Part shown: piece by piece, positions 32,578 through 41,691 of the stretch
Numbering within the stretch: the stretch's first letter is position 1
Layout: each line of letters starts with the position of its first letter
From: JBBDQZ01 sp040905705
GTDB lineage: Bacteria; Bacteroidota; Rhodothermia; Balneolales; Natronogracilivirgulaceae
Assembly: GCA_040905705.1 (NCBI GenBank)
Contig: JBBDQZ010000066.1
Coordinates: 12,718-76,717, forward strand
Reading direction: 5' to 3'
Length of the DNA: 64,000 bases
Position numbers and translations under genes: made by a program
Notes under the pieces: generated by a model
The model's input: the letters and a program-made list of their open reading frames with translations, nothing else
What the model was told of the DNA's origin: nothing
Database searches by the model: none

Positions 32578-35198
32578 TACTTGATAATCATCATTTTTCG
32601 AACAGCACTCTGCCCTGCAGACTCCAGGCGGTACAGGTAGATGCCACTGCTGAGCCCGGAGAAATGGCGCGAATCAAATCGCAATGAATGGTGGCCCCTT
32701 CCCATCGTCTCATCAACAAGTTTGGCAACTACTCTTCCGGTAATATCAAATACCTGCAATCTGACCGATGCGGTTTCGGGCAGGGAAAAGGTGATAGTCG
32801 TTTCGGGATTGAACGGGTTCGGGTAATTCTGATTAAGTGCAAAAACCACCGGTTTTTCGCCGGGTGGTTCCGTAACCGGAAGCCCTTTGACTGCTACAGG
32901 GTCCATCAACGGGTGTGCTACCCTGTAGTTCCTTTCATCCAATTCCAGCGATGTAATTTCAAATTGAATGTTTCCACCGGTATGGGGGACAAACCGGAAT
33001 GTCAGTAAATCATCCGGATTTGTTGAAGAATTAAATGGGCCGGATGCTGCATAAGCGAATTTAAGCTGGTAATCGGTCCCTACATGCTCCCATTCATTAC
33101 GGATTTCCGGTTCTGCATGGGCCAGCACATCGACCAGTTCAAGTTCAACCATATTATCGGTCATCTCTCCTTCTTCATCCTCGGGATAGTCCATGGCAAT
33201 CTCGATAAATAAAGAGTGCCAGATCGAATCGGACGCACCCGGCACTGATAAAGTAATATCCATTTCCTCTGTAACTACCGGTTGAGTCGTATCCAGACGC
33301 AATGTTGCGGTTATTGTATCTCGTATCGAACCGGGTGGTCCTGTTTTGGCTTCGGGAAAAATCGTATTCTGCTCCGGTTCAACACGTACAAACCGGCCCC
33401 ATTCGGGCGCCTTGCCATCCTGATTATCATCGACCGGAAATATTGTACTTCCAGGGTCTTCCAATGCCCGATATATCCATGCTGCATCATATAGGGTGAC
33501 CGTACCATTCCCGCTTACATCTCCAATATATTTTTCAAAACCCGACAATGAAGTACCGTTGATCTTTTGTTGCAATATCGATCGGGCATCTTCGCCGTTC
33601 AGATCACGGGTCCGGGTGATGTCTCCATAGCTTAGCTGCTCAATATTCTTTCCGGAACCCGCAAATAATTCTGTGCGCAGGGGCAACTGATAATTTCCGT
33701 TTACGTTAACAACGCCCAGCCAGGCAAGCTCTTCCCAATCCATTGGAAATGCATATTTTTGCGGGGTCGATTCCGATGAAAGAATTATGTGCTCCCTGAT
33801 TTCCCCGCTTTTCATTTTAGCTAACAAACCGATACCCGCTCCCAAACTGTCGCTGAATACGGCAATCGCAACCGTATCGCTTTCCTGGAATTCCTCAGGT
33901 GAGAATTCATAATACCTTGCCGCTCGTAAAGGTATTTCTACCATCGCATTGGGCTCGATCGGAAGCTCTTTAAAATGGGCACTCACCCGGGCATTCGGAT
34001 ATGCCTCTCTTTCCATAAATCCGTAGCCGTCCGGAAAACTGTCCACCGGTACCGAACGGGCCCCCGAGGCCAGATGCCAGAGATGGTTTCGGATGAGTGA
34101 CGCCTCAAAATTATCTGTTCTTTCAATCAGTTCTACCTTCATTGCATCCAGGAACGGCAATTCATGAAAGTTGTAAATCCGGTCCCAGACATCAACCCAG
34201 TAATCCATTCCGTATTTCTCGGCATAAAACAGCATCCAGGTCACATGATTGTAGGACTTCCAGTAATCGTCGTAAGCTGGAATAGAATACGCGGGGCTGT
34301 TAAAAATCGATGTGTTTTCAATAATATAGTTGTAATAGTCATTGACATCGGGATGGACGATATTCTCCATCATAGTGGCGTCCATCTCCAGCCAGGCGTT
34401 ATGGCCTGCATCGCCGGTCATACAGTTGGTGGCATACTGGACAACATGTTTAAACTCATGTGCAATGGTGACCTGCAATGAACCGAGTTGCTGGTTTTCA
34501 TGTTTATCGTTTGGAGGAAAACCGTCAAAAGTACTGTGGACTAAAAACTCGAAAGGCCTTGACGGATTGAATCCACCATAGTAACCGAAATCCTTGAATT
34601 GGATTGTGATAACGGTATCCTGCCACTCGCCCGTCCGGTTGCCGCATTCCTGTCCATTCCCACGGTGCACCGTTGGGTCCACAAAACCAAGTGTTTCAAC
34701 CTGATAACGATAGGAGGAATCGGCAAACTCCGCCGTCCATTCCGCATAATCCGGAATACCGCTGCCACTGCTGTCTGCTGCGGGAATGGAATCCGGGCCT
34801 GCGGTTGTATATAAAATTCGAAATTTCCCGGACGCCGAATATAGCGTATCGAGATCCTCTTCAACGGGCTCCATTAGCAACTGCCGGAGTTCTTGCCGCG
34901 CTGTCACTGAAAGTTCATCCTCGACTTCCTCATACAATTGATAGTAAGGAAACAGACAGCGGGCCGGCTTCACCTCTGATGCGATTTGCATTCCTGATGA
35001 AGTATCGAATAAACTTTCAATATGATTCAGCATTGCCTCGCGGCCGGTAGAGATTTCTGATGTATCCGGAGTCACTTTTTGGACAGATGCCATCACAGGG
35101 TCTTCTTTCAAAAACACCATGAGTGAAACTCCGAAAATCAGAAATATCAATACCCTCAACTTTGTTGTTAAATTAAAATATGTCATGCCGCCATACAC
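32577..35198 (-). CDS. Secreted metalloprotease-like protein with dockerin-like segment and T9SS sorting domain
   Basis: 873 residues. A signal peptide lies near residues 10-38. The zinc motif HEFKH is at 247-251, in TIAHEFKHVVQYATN, with DAGHNAWLEMDATMMENI downstream where a third ligand is expected (resembles the MXAN_6640-type putative protease group, from memory). Near residue 550 is a dockerin-like GDVSGNGTVTLYDAAWIYRAL. The last about 85 residues are a type A T9SS sorting domain (NYPNPFNPETTI, VFDITGRVV, GIYLYRLE...MMIIK). It should be exported across the outer membrane. It lies four bases after its paralogue. Confidence 0.85.
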   Translation of the reverse strand: MYGGMTYFNLTTKLRVLIFLIFGVSLMVFLKEDPVMASVQKVTPDTSEISTGREAMLNHIESLFDTSSGMQIASEVKPARCLFPYYQLYEEVEDELSVTARQELRQLLMEPVEEDLDTLYSASGKFRILYTTAGPDSIPAADSSGSGIPDYAEWTAEFADSSYRYQVETLGFVDPTVHRGNGQECGNRTGEWQDTVITIQFKDFGYYGGFNPSRPFEFLVHSTFDGFPPNDKHENQQLGSLQVTIAHEFKHVVQYATNCMTGDAGHNAWLEMDATMMENIVHPDVNDYYNYIIENTSIFNSPAYSIPAYDDYWKSYNHVTWMLFYAEKYGMDYWVDVWDRIYNFHELPFLDAMKVELIERTDNFEASLIRNHLWHLASGARSVPVDSFPDGYGFMEREAYPNARVSAHFKELPIEPNAMVEIPLRAARYYEFSPEEFQESDTVAIAVFSDSLGAGIGLLAKMKSGEIREHIILSSESTPQKYAFPMDWEELAWLGVVNVNGNYQLPLRTELFAGSGKNIEQLSYGDITRTRDLNGEDARSILQQKINGTSLSGFEKYIGDVSGNGTVTLYDAAWIYRALEDPGSTIFPVDDNQDGKAPEWGRFVRVEPEQNTIFPEAKTGPPGSIRDTITATLRLDTTQPVVTEEMDITLSVPGASDSIWHSLFIEIAMDYPEDEEGEMTDNMVELELVDVLAHAEPEIRNEWEHVGTDYQLKFAYAASGPFNSSTNPDDLLTFRFVPHTGGNIQFEITSLELDERNYRVAHPLMDPVAVKGLPVTEPPGEKPVVFALNQNYPNPFNPETTITFSLPETASVRLQVFDITGRVVAKLVDETMGRGHHSLRFDSRHFSGLSSGIYLYRLESAGQSAVRKMMIIK

Positions 35199-35202
35199 CG
35201 GT

Positions 35203-36918
35203 TTATCTTATAAACGTCATCTGTCTCGATTTTTGTACATGACCTGCCTGCATATGATACACATACACACCACTCGCCAGCCCAGCCGCATCAAACGGAA
35301 TCAAATATCTGCCCGGGTCCACTTGTCGCTCAAACACCGTCGCGATTTTGCGGCCTGTCACATCGTAAACGGAAATCGTTACATGCTCGGTTTCAGGAAC
35401 ACTGAATGCGATAGTGGTTTGTGAATTGCTTGATAAATGACTAAGCGGATTTGGAAAATTCGGCTCAAGCGTAACGATTTCGGGAATCGTCATCATACTC
35501 ATTTTCAGGGTATATGTAACCTGGTCTGTGCGATCCGCATTGGCCAAAACAACAATAAACGAATCGATATCCACGGCTGAAAATGGAGAAGTTGCCTGGG
35601 TAAACCCGTTTTCTCCGGGCGGAACAATCCATTCTTCAACCGATCCGTCCGTTCGATAAGCGGCAAGGCCGATCGCTAAGTTATTATGATTGTGTTCCGC
35701 CAGGATCGTAATCTGCCCGATTTGACCCGGACCAAGGTGAAACATCCTGTAAGATCCCGCCAGGTTTGCTATCTGTCCGGCATCCTCAAACGCTTCCGGA
35801 ACTACATGGTGCACCTGTTCCATAAATGCGTCGGGGTAGTAAACAGATTCGGAAAATCCGTATCCCTGAATATTCCTCGTGCCCGAGGTGGCGTGCCAGA
35901 GATGATTGCGGACAAACAATTGGTTGAAGGTCATCTGCTCCTCACCGGATGAAATTCCGGGCAACGCCTGCATCATGGCATCCAGCATTGGAATATAGTG
36001 ATCGTCTTGGATTTCCTGCCAGGTTTCAACCCAGTACAGCATTCCGAGATGTTCGGCATAAAAGAGTGACCATGTGACGTGATGATAAGCTACCGGTGTT
36101 GAACGACGGGGATTTCCGAATATCCCCGCCGACCCGCCTATATAGTTGTAGTAGTCATTAACCTGCGGGTAAACAATGTTTTCCATCATGGTGGCATCCA
36201 TCTCCATCCAGTCAACCTCTCCGGCATCCCCTCTCCACCGGTTTGTTGCATACTGAATCGAATGTTTCAGCTCATGAGCAATGGTGACTTTTAATGCACC
36301 CAGCTGGTTGCCCTCGGGGTCGTCATTCGGCGGAAAATCTTCAAAATTGCTATGTACTACAATCCTGGTGGTCAATCCATCAGGTTGCGTATATCCGTAG
36401 GTAAGTGAGTCGATATCCCGGAATTCAATGCTGAGCGGCCCAATAACAACCGGATCCTCAAACCCGAGCTCAGCAACCTGGTGTTGCCACGACTCATCGG
36501 CATATTCTGCTGCACGTTCGACATAATCCGGTACCCCTGACTGATCATTGTCCTCCTCCGGCACAGCATGTTCTCCTTCCCGATAGAAATAGAGCCGGAA
36601 TCTTCCCGATTCCGAATCGAACGACTCGGCTGATTGCTGATCAAAATGCAACAGATCATTGATTTTTTGACGAGTCTTCATATCCAGCAAATTCTCAACT
36701 TCCCCGTATAGTATCAACCAGGGAGTCAGGCATTTTACGATTTCAGCTTGCGATGAAAATACGGCCGGTACATTTTCCCTTTCGAAAAACTCCTGTAGTT
36801 CGGAGTGCAGAATAGTCGTTATGGAATCCACCTCTTTATCACTTTTGGATCTGCTTTCTGCTTCACCTGTGAACGCAAACAGGCAAACAATAACCATAAA
36901 GGGGAATAACTTTGACAT
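35203..36918 (-). CDS. Secreted metalloprotease-like protein with T9SS sorting domain, paralogue
   Basis: 571 residues, a shorter copy of the downstream gene: signal peptide (about 1-20), zinc motif HELKH at 215-219 in TIAHELKHSIQYATN, the same GDAGEVDWMEMDATMMENIVYPQVNDYYNYIGG block, and a T9SS sorting domain (NFPNPLSHLSS, VYDVTGRKIATV, GVYVYHMQ...QMTFIR). It lacks the dockerin-like insert and the Ig-like region of the neighbour. The two genes are four bases apart, a tandem duplication that has diverged. Confidence 0.85.
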   Translation of the reverse strand: MSKLFPFMVIVCLFAFTGEAESRSKSDKEVDSITTILHSELQEFFERENVPAVFSSQAEIVKCLTPWLILYGEVENLLDMKTRQKINDLLHFDQQSAESFDSESGRFRLYFYREGEHAVPEEDNDQSGVPDYVERAAEYADESWQHQVAELGFEDPVVIGPLSIEFRDIDSLTYGYTQPDGLTTRIVVHSNFEDFPPNDDPEGNQLGALKVTIAHELKHSIQYATNRWRGDAGEVDWMEMDATMMENIVYPQVNDYYNYIGGSAGIFGNPRRSTPVAYHHVTWSLFYAEHLGMLYWVETWQEIQDDHYIPMLDAMMQALPGISSGEEQMTFNQLFVRNHLWHATSGTRNIQGYGFSESVYYPDAFMEQVHHVVPEAFEDAGQIANLAGSYRMFHLGPGQIGQITILAEHNHNNLAIGLAAYRTDGSVEEWIVPPGENGFTQATSPFSAVDIDSFIVVLANADRTDQVTYTLKMSMMTIPEIVTLEPNFPNPLSHLSSNSQTTIAFSVPETEHVTISVYDVTGRKIATVFERQVDPGRYLIPFDAAGLASGVYVYHMQAGHVQKSRQMTFIR

Positions 36919-37126
36919 GATAAAACAATGGATTGGAATAGAAATTGAATTTACCCATCCAACATGGCAGAACCAACATCCGATCTTTCAACAATGAAGC
37001 ATCAAGTCGTTATATTGTATCAGTTATATCTATCTTTAAGACAAGACCTGTTCATGATACCAATACACTTGTTCCACTCGTTTCAAATTTTGAAAAACAA
37101 GGCAAATTACTTTTGTTAAGCAACAT

Positions 37127-38098
37127 ATGACCTTACCTTATCGCGTCATTTTATACTATAATTTTTCCCCGATACCCTCTCCCGAAAGATGGACCGTTGA
37201 TCACAAAAAGCTTTGTCAGGATTTGGATCTGAAAGGACGGGTATATATATCGGAAGAAGGCATCAACGGAACCCTGGCTGGTACATGCGATCAGATTGAA
37301 GTTTATAAAAAGGAACTACGCAAATGCAACGGTTTCGATGACACCGAGTTCAAGGAGGATGGATGCGACCGCATTCCATTTGCCAAATTGATCGTCAAAG
37401 CACGCCCTGAAATAGTCTCGCTGCGGGCGGACGAATCACTGGACCCAAAAAACAATGGTGGAAAACACCTCCAGCCACACGAATGGCGAGAAGTTCTGGA
37501 ATCAGAGGATGATTGTGTGATCATCGATGTGAGGAACAACTATGAATCCCGGATTGGCCATTTTAAAGGCGCTCTGTTGCCGGATGTGGAAAATTTCTAT
37601 GACTTTCCAAAATGGCTTGAAAAAGCCGACATAGATAAAAATAAAAAAGTACTGATGTACTGCACGGGTGGTATTCGTTGTGAGAAATTCTCGAACCTGA
37701 TGATAAAAAAGGGCTATCGGGATGTGAATCAACTTCATGGTGGCATACTGAATTATGCACAAAAAGAGAACGGGTGTCATTTCCGGGGAAAATGTTTTGT
37801 CTTTGATGACCGAATGGTTGTTCCAGTTAATGCTGAAGCCGAACAGCCGATCAGTCATTGTGAAATCACCGGCCATCCATGTGATATGTACATCAATTGC
37901 GCAAATTTGGAGTGTAACCGCCTGTTTATCTGTTCACTACAAGGAGCTGAGATGATGGAGGGATGCTGCAGTGAATCGTGCCGCCGGCATCCTTACAAAC
38001 GTCCGTTTGATCCGGAAAAAGCGTACGCACCATTTCGCAAGTGGTATTACTATTTCGATGAATTCATTAAAAAACAACCATTTACAAGTTATGAGTAA
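37127..38098 (+). CDS. trhO: tRNA uridine(34) hydroxylase (rhodanese-domain, TrhO/YceA)
   Basis: 323 residues. N-terminal acylphosphatase-like domain: GRVYISEEGINGTLAG. The rhodanese domain has VIIDVRNNYESRIGHFKGAL and the catalytic loop YCTGGIRCEKFS. A Cys-rich C-terminal segment follows (CDMYINCANLECNRLFIC...CCSESCRRHPYKRPF). The family forms 5-hydroxyuridine at the wobble position of tRNA. Start at ATG 37127. A small lipoprotein gene overlaps its end. Confidence 0.94.
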   Translation: MTLPYRVILYYNFSPIPSPERWTVDHKKLCQDLDLKGRVYISEEGINGTLAGTCDQIEVYKKELRKCNGFDDTEFKEDGCDRIPFAKLIVKARPEIVSLRADESLDPKNNGGKHLQPHEWREVLESEDDCVIIDVRNNYESRIGHFKGALLPDVENFYDFPKWLEKADIDKNKKVLMYCTGGIRCEKFSNLMIKKGYRDVNQLHGGILNYAQKENGCHFRGKCFVFDDRMVVPVNAEAEQPISHCEITGHPCDMYINCANLECNRLFICSLQGAEMMEGCCSESCRRHPYKRPFDPEKAYAPFRKWYYYFDEFIKKQPFTSYE

Positions 38099-38702
38099 TT
38101 TTTACCATAGCAACTTTGCAATGCAAAGTATTGCTACGGTATTATTATTATGTATTGTATTGATCTCTGCCTGTAGTGTTTTCGAAACCAGGGACCCTGA
38201 AGATCCGGGATCAACGACCGTTCCCGTGTTTATCCCACCCCTTCATCCGCAAAATGTAATCGAAAATCTACAAAACGCTATGCGAACATTGAATGTTGAC
38301 AATTATCTCAAGTGTCTTTCCAATGAGTCTTTTACCTATGAACCTTCAATCGCTGCTCAAAGCAATGACCCCGATACGTGGCAGGGGTGGGGTTTTGAGG
38401 AAGAGAAAACTTATCTCAATAATATGCGCTCCGACGCAGAAGGACAGGGTGGACATGAGCTAAAATTGGAGAATACATCATCTGCACCCATCGGGGAGGA
38501 CGCAGAGCGGTTTGAAGCGAATTATACACTCACCATTGAACACAACCGGCAAACCACTCTGCCATCGCAGGCAAGTGGCAAAATACAATTGAATCTGATC
38601 CGGGATGAAGAAAGCGGTGAGTGGATTATTCAATCCTGGCGTGACTCAAGCGAGGGTAGTGATTTCACCTGGAGTGATTTCAGGGCTAACTTTATGTTTT
38701 GA
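38091..38702 (+). CDS. Predicted lipoprotein, SnoaL/NTF2-like in outline
   Basis: 203 residues from ATG 38091, which overlaps the trhO stop; ATG 38121 is an alternative that gives a tighter signal sequence. The signal ends LISACS (lipid Cys). The body is alpha+beta with LQNAMRTLNVDNYLKCLSNESFTYEPS near the start and GEWIIQSWRDSSEGSDFTWSDFRANF at the end, like small NTF2-fold periplasmic proteins found in Balneolota. No enzyme motif. It probably has coupled expression with trhO. Confidence 0.7.
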   Translation: MSNFYHSNFAMQSIATVLLLCIVLISACSVFETRDPEDPGSTTVPVFIPPLHPQNVIENLQNAMRTLNVDNYLKCLSNESFTYEPSIAAQSNDPDTWQGWGFEEEKTYLNNMRSDAEGQGGHELKLENTSSAPIGEDAERFEANYTLTIEHNRQTTLPSQASGKIQLNLIRDEESGEWIIQSWRDSSEGSDFTWSDFRANFMF

Positions 38703-38741
38703 TTTTTAATCCGTTGATTTGCGTTTGTCAATAATGCTGAT

Positions 38742-39548
38742 TCAATCCCCTTTTTGCAGAAAAAATGCACGCGCAATCCTGAGAAACCGATCGGGCTGAT
38801 CCAAAAAAGCATAGTGCCCGGCATTATCGATTCCGACAAGTACTCCGTTCCGCAATCCTTTCTCCATCCGTTCGGCTTGATACCAGGGTGTAACCAGATC
38901 TTCTTTCCCCCACAAGAGCAATACTTCATGCTGCACGTCCTGTAAACCTGCGTCCAGGTGTTCCGTTACTGTCCTGACAAATGTATCACGCATCACCCCC
39001 TCAAATTGCCGGTATTCAGACGACCCAAGTGCCTTCCAAATTGAGGTCCTGCGAAGCCAGTTGAGTGCTTTTATTTTCAAAGTATCTGGTAATATCATAA
39101 ACGGACTTTTCAGCAGCATCGCAACCAACCTTCTGCGGTAATACGAAAACGACCTTCGCGGCTTCATCCCGGCTCCGCCAGTGATGAGGACCTTTCCAAG
39201 CAATCCGGAGGCATCTTTTCTTCCACACCATTTTAGCACCATTCGTCCCCCAAATGAGTGCGCAAGCACATCCGCCGGAGCACCCGCCACATCTTTTATA
39301 AATGCTTCAGCAAAATCAACATAATCATCTATACACCAGGGTTTGTCAGGTGGAGGAGTATCACCGAAACCCGGTAAATCCGGAACATAGCAGGTTCTTT
39401 TATCAGCCAGCCCTTCAGCAAGGTACTTCATTACTGAAGCCCGGCTGCCCCAACCATGCAAGATTAATAACGCAGGCCCAGCTCCATGACGGTAATATCT
39501 TACAGCCATGCCCTGATAATCAAACACTTCCGTATTGAATTCTTCCAA
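38742..39548 (-). CDS. Alpha/beta hydrolase
   Basis: 268 residues. Oxyanion segment LHGWGSRASVMKYL (about 29-42), nucleophile elbow AHSFGGR (Ser near residue 98), acid WGKEDLVTP and His in NAGHYAF complete the triad. It resembles carboxylesterase/BioH-like and MhpC-type proteins. Substrate unknown. Located 20 bases downstream of recN and in the same direction, so a shared transcript is likely. Confidence 0.88.
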   Translation of the reverse strand: MEEFNTEVFDYQGMAVRYYRHGAGPALLILHGWGSRASVMKYLAEGLADKRTCYVPDLPGFGDTPPPDKPWCIDDYVDFAEAFIKDVAGAPADVLAHSFGGRMVLKWCGRKDASGLLGKVLITGGAGMKPRRSFSYYRRRLVAMLLKSPFMILPDTLKIKALNWLRRTSIWKALGSSEYRQFEGVMRDTFVRTVTEHLDAGLQDVQHEVLLLWGKEDLVTPWYQAERMEKGLRNGVLVGIDNAGHYAFLDQPDRFLRIARAFFLQKGD

Positions 39549-39568
39549 TGCTTTAATATTCTGAATTA

Positions 39569-41305
39569 TTACTCGTTAGTTCTGCTAAACCCCTTACGAC
39601 TATTGGCTTTATTCACCAGTTCCCGTGCACTGGCGACTGCATGTGAACTTACTTCGGCCCCGCTGATTAGTGAGGCTATTTCCGAGATGTGCGCCTCTTC
39701 ATCAAGAAGACGGATATAAGTAGCTGTCCTGACACCTGACTCCTGTTTTTCAACCCTGTAGTGATGATCCGCCTGACCTGCAATCTGGGGTTGATGAGTA
39801 ATCGCGATGATTTGGCAATGCTGTGACAAGTCGTGCATGGTTTGTCCAACCTGTTCAGCAATCGCACCGCTAATACCATTATCTATTTCATCGAAAACCA
39901 TTACCGGCAAATGTTGTTCACGTGCAATAACAGACTTCATCGCTAGCATGACTCTCGAGATTTCACCGCCTGATGCGATCCGCACCAACGGCCGGGGTGA
40001 CTCCCCTTTATTTGTACTTATATGAAAAAAAACATCGTCGGGACCGTCGAGATGACACCCCACCTGTACTCCGTTCCATTCAATCCAGCCATCCGACTCT
40101 CGCCGCCATTGCACATGTGTTTCAAAGCGGTTATGGGGAATGCCCAATTGTTTCAAAGCTCCGGAAATCCTGTCATCCAACTCTACTCCGACATCCAATC
40201 GGGCATTGTGTAATGCTTCTGCACAATCCCGCAACTCAATGGTCGCCACCTGAAGTTCCTTTTGCTTTTTTCCCAGTTCCAGATCAAAATTTTCTGCCAG
40301 ATTTACAGCATAGGCCATTTCCCTTCTATAATGGATCAGCTCGGTTAGTGGCCTTCCATACTTTTTCTCAAGTCTGCGAATTTCCGCCTGTTTCTGGCGT
40401 AATTCTTCCAGGCGAGCAGAATTAAACTCTATACCCGACCGGTACCGTTCTGTGTAAGAGAGTAATTCCTGTATGCTGATCCGTGCCGCTTTCAATTCTT
40501 CAGCGTAGGAAGAAAATCCCGGCTCAATTTCTTTAATATCCTGAAGTGCACTATCTATCAATGACAGCAAATCCATTAAATTATGTTCACCTTCAGAACC
40601 TGCCTCACCAATCTGAGCAGCCTTCTGATCCAATTCTTCCGCATTGTCAAGCCGTTTCATTTCAGCCTCAATCTCATTAAACGCCTCTTCATCAAGATCG
40701 ACAGCTTCTAACTCCTTCAACTGAAACCGGTACAGTTCCATTTTTTCATTCAGTTCCTGCTCCTGTTGCCGGAGTTCTTCCAGTTCTTTACGTAATCGGT
40801 GTACATTCCGAAAGGCTTCTTCATATTTTTTTTTTAGTTCCCCCACCGTTCGTAAACCATCGATCACCTCTCTGTGATAATCTTCTTTCAATAGGAGTTG
40901 ATGATCATGCTGACCATGAAGATCTACCAGCCGATCACCCACCGCTCGTAAAACGGAAATATTGACAGGTGTATCGTTGACAAAAGCCCGGCTTCCGGAT
41001 GGACGAATTTCCCGTCGTAAAATCACATCCTGACCCGGCATATCAATTTCGTTTTTTTGCAAAAGTTGCATTACAAGCGGATTGCGGTCAACCCCTACCT
41101 GTATAACCATTTCTACAACCGCTTTATCCGCCCCTTCTCTTACTGTTTCCGTATCTGCCCTTTCCCCCAGAACTGCATTCAGCGCACCTATGATAATAGA
41201 CTTACCGGCTCCGGTCTGACCGGTTAGAATGTTCAGTCCGGCCCCAAAAGAAACCTCCAGTTCATCAATAAGTGCATAGTTTTTAATATACAGGCTTCGT
41301 ATCAC
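39569..41305 (-). CDS. recN: DNA repair ATPase RecN
   Basis: 578 residues, SMC-like. Walker A GQTGAGKS (29-36) lies near the N-terminus, a long coiled coil covers about residues 150-360 (RLRKELEELRQQEQELNEKME), then the signature IASGGEISRVMLAMK, Walker B VMVFDEIDNGISGAI and the D-loop region. It joins broken DNA ends during double-strand-break repair. It is divergent from lon with a 386-base gap. Confidence 0.95.
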   Translation of the reverse strand: MIRSLYIKNYALIDELEVSFGAGLNILTGQTGAGKSIIIGALNAVLGERADTETVREGADKAVVEMVIQVGVDRNPLVMQLLQKNEIDMPGQDVILRREIRPSGSRAFVNDTPVNISVLRAVGDRLVDLHGQHDHQLLLKEDYHREVIDGLRTVGELKKKYEEAFRNVHRLRKELEELRQQEQELNEKMELYRFQLKELEAVDLDEEAFNEIEAEMKRLDNAEELDQKAAQIGEAGSEGEHNLMDLLSLIDSALQDIKEIEPGFSSYAEELKAARISIQELLSYTERYRSGIEFNSARLEELRQKQAEIRRLEKKYGRPLTELIHYRREMAYAVNLAENFDLELGKKQKELQVATIELRDCAEALHNARLDVGVELDDRISGALKQLGIPHNRFETHVQWRRESDGWIEWNGVQVGCHLDGPDDVFFHISTNKGESPRPLVRIASGGEISRVMLAMKSVIAREQHLPVMVFDEIDNGISGAIAEQVGQTMHDLSQHCQIIAITHQPQIAGQADHHYRVEKQESGVRTATYIRLLDEEAHISEIASLISGAEVSSHAVASARELVNKANSRKGFSRTNE

Positions 41306-41691
41306 GACACTTTTTTCATCTGTTTTAAATTATCTCATTTCATATGACAGACAGAATCTCCATGAGTTAATTTTCTTTGTTTTATATCGTCACGTGGTGC
41401 ACCCAATTCATATGCCTGGGTGCCAAAATTTCTATCATGGGTGATTTATCACTTTTATTGTCAATTCTGACAGTGTGATTCTTTAAGCGAAAGATAGAAC
41501 TATTTTTCATACAAGTGGAATCCTACAAAAATGAATGTGGCTCTCGTTTGTTCTGAACATTATAAATAATTTCAGGCAGATTCACTCTGCATGTTTAGAG
41601 TATGAAAAAACCAAATGCTTACACTGCGAATTTGCACTAAAAATGGCTATTTTGTAACAAATATTAAATCAACCTGAGGAATAGTCGGAAT
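41306..41691. other. Divergent intergenic region between recN and lon, 386 bases
   Basis: AT-rich, must hold promoters for both genes. A 6-bp inverted repeat GCACCC / GGGTGC (41399-41404 and 41418-41423) with a 13-base loop is visible, but no T-run follows, so it is more like an operator than a terminator. No CIRCE element, RNA gene or ORF is convincing. Confidence 0.4.
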
